From NCBI GenBank assembly GCA_021798375.1, contig JAJZHU010000129.1, positions 1 to 6,983 of the forward strand: a stretch of 6,983 bases of DNA, given 5' to 3'. Shown here piece after piece: positions 5,820 through 6,983 of the stretch. The notes beneath the pieces are model-generated. The model had not been told where the DNA came from. It worked only from the letters and a program-made list of their open reading frames with translations, and searched no databases. Source of the stretch: Pseudomonadota bacterium. GTDB taxonomy: Bacteria; Pseudomonadota; Alphaproteobacteria; Acetobacterales; Acetobacteraceae. Both the position numbers and the translations under genes were made by a program. Each line of letters opens with the position of its first letter. Positions within the stretch are counted from its first letter, which is position 1.

Positions 5820-5856
5820 TTGACAACATGCACCCATCATGACAATATACTGTCAA
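5820..5856 (+). promoter_or_regulatory. Promoter with overlapping palindromic operator for the MarR-flavoprotein operon
   Basis: TTGACA (5820-5825) is a perfect -35 box. A -10 could be CAATAT (5843-5848, spacer 17) or TATACT (5846-5851, spacer 20). Overlapping the -10 is the 16-bp palindrome TGACAATATACTGTCA (5840-5855), symmetric except at one base pair. The -35 itself repeats the same half-site (TTGACA against TGTCAA at 5851-5856). This is the usual layout for a MarR dimer that represses its own operon. The preceding bases 5570-5819 show no convincing gene. Confidence 0.6.
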
Positions 5857-5874
5857 TGCTGCGGAGTGACACGC

Positions 5875-6333
5875 ATGACCGGAAACAACCAACTGCCGCT
5901 GAACGAAGCCGTTACCGCACTGACCCTGGAAGTGTTCCGTTTTAACGGACAACTGCTTGCGGTGGGTGATGAACTCGGCCGCGATCTTGGTTTGTCCAGT
6001 GCGCGTTGGCAGGTGCTCTCGGCTGTCGTGGACACACCGCTGTCCGTGGCGCATGTGGCATTCAACCGCGGATTGACGCGCCAATCCGTGCAACGCGTCG
6101 CCAATCTCCTGGCCGAGGAGAAATTGATAATTTTCACCGAGAACCCTCGTCACCGGCGGGCGAAATTGGTGACGCTCACCGAATTGGGGCGCGCATCCTT
6201 GTCTGCCGTCATCGCCCGGCACACCGACTGGGTCAATAAAGTCGTCGCAGGAATCGATTCAAACATCATCGCGGCTGCGGCCGCAACCATAACCATGCTG
6301 CGTCAACGTATTGAAACGGAGGAAAGCAAATGA
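5875..6333 (+). CDS. MarR-family winged-helix transcriptional regulator
   Basis: Start ATG 5875 follows GGAG (5863-5866) by 8 bases; the in-frame ATG at 5839 lies inside the promoter/palindrome and is rejected. The 152-residue length is typical of MarR proteins, which bind DNA as dimers and release it on sensing a small phenolic or oxidant ligand. The winged helix runs from LGLSSARWQVLSAVVD (38-53) through LSVAHVAFNRG to the recognition helix TRQSVQRVANLLAEEKL (68-84). The wing is ENPRHRRAKLVTLTELGRA (89-107). Flanking helices at both ends form the dimer interface. The gene overlaps the following flavoprotein gene by ATGA, so the two are co-translated and the flavoprotein is the likely regulated target. 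The lone cysteine-free sequence argues against a Cys-based redox switch in the regulator itself; ligand sensing is more likely. The ligand is unknown. Confidence 0.9.
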   Translation: MTGNNQLPLNEAVTALTLEVFRFNGQLLAVGDELGRDLGLSSARWQVLSAVVDTPLSVAHVAFNRGLTRQSVQRVANLLAEEKLIIFTENPRHRRAKLVTLTELGRASLSAVIARHTDWVNKVVAGIDSNIIAAAAATITMLRQRIETEESK

Positions 6334-6983
6334 AACTCATCGGTCTGTCCTGTGGAAGAAAAAACGGCAACAGTGAAATGCTGTTGAAAGAGTCGATGAT
6401 GGCAGCCCAGGAAGTGGCCGATATCGAGGTGGAAATCATCAGACTGCTCGACTTTGATTTAAATCCCTGCACCGGTTGCGAATCTTGCACCCTGAGCATG
6501 ATGCAGGGCGGCGACGGCCTGTGCCGCGTGCACAAGGGCAAGGACGATATGTTTATGCTGCGGGACAAATTTGTCGAAGCCGACGGAATGATCATCGCGG
6601 CGCCGGTGTTCTGTCTGACCGCTCCCGGTCATTTGAAGGTGATGCACGAACGCTTTCTCGGCTATGGCCCGGAATTCCTTATGTCGGTGTTCGGGAGTTC
6701 CAAAATAAAGCCAAAAATCGGTGCCACGATCGCCGTTGGCGGCACCGATTGGACCCATCCCGCATTGCCGCTGATGAACATCCCCTTGTTCATGCTGCAA
6801 TATTCTGTCGTCGATCAATTATTGGTCAATTGGGTCGCGCGGCCGGGCCATGTGCTGCTCAAGGACGAAGAAATGGCGAAGGCCAGACGGCTGGGCCAGC
6901 GCGTCGGTTCGTCGATGGGCAAGCCCGTCGAGGAATTGCGCTATCTGGGCGACGATCCCGGCATTTGCCCGATGTGCCATTCG
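6330..6983 (+). CDS. Flavodoxin-fold NAD(P)H-dependent FMN oxidoreductase with cysteine motifs (3' end outside window)
   Basis: The gene starts at ATG 6330, overlapping the MarR stop as ATGA, with GGAGG (6318-6322) 7 bases before. The 218 residues visible begin MKLIGLSCGRKNGNSEMLL, the phosphate-binding loop of NADPH-dependent FMN reductases, followed by a flavodoxin-like fold. ADGMIIAAPVFCLTAPGHLK (84-103) is the second flavin-contacting segment. Unusual features are CTGCESC (C47, C50, C53) with C65 12 residues on, a spacing near the compact [4Fe-4S] motif of iron-sulfur flavoproteins, and a second CPMC pair (C213, C216) right at the window edge. Many simple FMN reductases have fewer cysteines, so a redox cluster or metal site is possible but unproved. 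Its likely job is two-electron reduction of a small electrophile or quinone, switched by the MarR protein. Confidence 0.85.
   Translation, partial: MKLIGLSCGRKNGNSEMLLKESMMAAQEVADIEVEIIRLLDFDLNPCTGCESCTLSMMQGGDGLCRVHKGKDDMFMLRDKFVEADGMIIAAPVFCLTAPGHLKVMHERFLGYGPEFLMSVFGSSKIKPKIGATIAVGGTDWTHPALPLMNIPLFMLQYSVVDQLLVNWVARPGHVLLKDEEMAKARRLGQRVGSSMGKPVEELRYLGDDPGICPMCHS

Noticed and set aside
5475..5840. Minus-strand open frame across the gap between the dehydrogenase remnant and the MarR gene.
   Set aside because: It overlaps the dehydrogenase 3' end and the MarR promoter, has no clear ribosome site or recognisable family, and reads like a GC-rich shadow.
1..6983. CRISPR arrays, tRNA or rRNA genes, plasmid or phage origins.
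   Set aside because: Reading both strands I found no regularly spaced repeats, cloverleaf-like sequence or rRNA motifs; the only repeats are IS ends, REPs and hairpins already listed.

Overview
The window looks like accessory DNA from an alphaproteobacterium of fairly high GC. This is inferred from three things: the C-terminus of an ETF-ubiquinone oxidoreductase at the left edge, a palindromic intergenic repeat of a kind I know from alphaproteobacterial genomes (arms containing GCGAAGCAATCC), and GC-rich codon use in the metabolic genes. I cannot name the genus.

Layout, left to right, with all genes on the plus strand: (1) 1-363, the end of an ETF-QO gene, followed by an A/T stem-loop and a large two-tier palindromic repeat (432-542). 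(2) 798-1769, an IS5-superfamily insertion sequence flanked by TAA on both sides. Its transposase is split over two frames at an A5G6 run, probably a programmed -1 frameshift. (3) 1852-2529, an AT-rich gene for a small exported protein of unknown function. (4) 2572-3099, two nearly identical 30-bp REP palindromes in inverted orientation around a RayT (REP-associated tyrosine transposase) gene that has lost its HUH region by an in-frame internal deletion. A short GC-rich coding remnant follows. (5) 3317-3856, a second AT-rich gene for a membrane-anchored or exported protein, possibly DUF5625-like. (6) 3857-4790, a second, different IS5-superfamily element with an intact transposase. (7) 4778-5569, a 3-hydroxyisobutyrate dehydrogenase-family gene whose NAD-binding N-terminus is missing because the IS end sits inside it. 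(8) 5820-6983, a MarR-type regulator with a promoter/palindrome in front of it, overlapping by ATGA with a cysteine-containing flavodoxin-fold NAD(P)H/FMN oxidoreductase that runs off the right edge.

The left and right ends are ordinary metabolic or regulatory chromosome. The middle (about 0.8-4.8 kb) is a patchwork of mobile elements and low-GC cargo genes. The two cargo genes share the look of periplasmic orphan proteins (N-terminal hydrophobic segment, beta-rich body, two cysteines after the hydrophobic segment). The right-hand IS has different TNA flanks on its two sides, so its left and right neighbours were probably brought together by deletion or recombination. The MarR-flavoprotein pair is the only clear functional operon.
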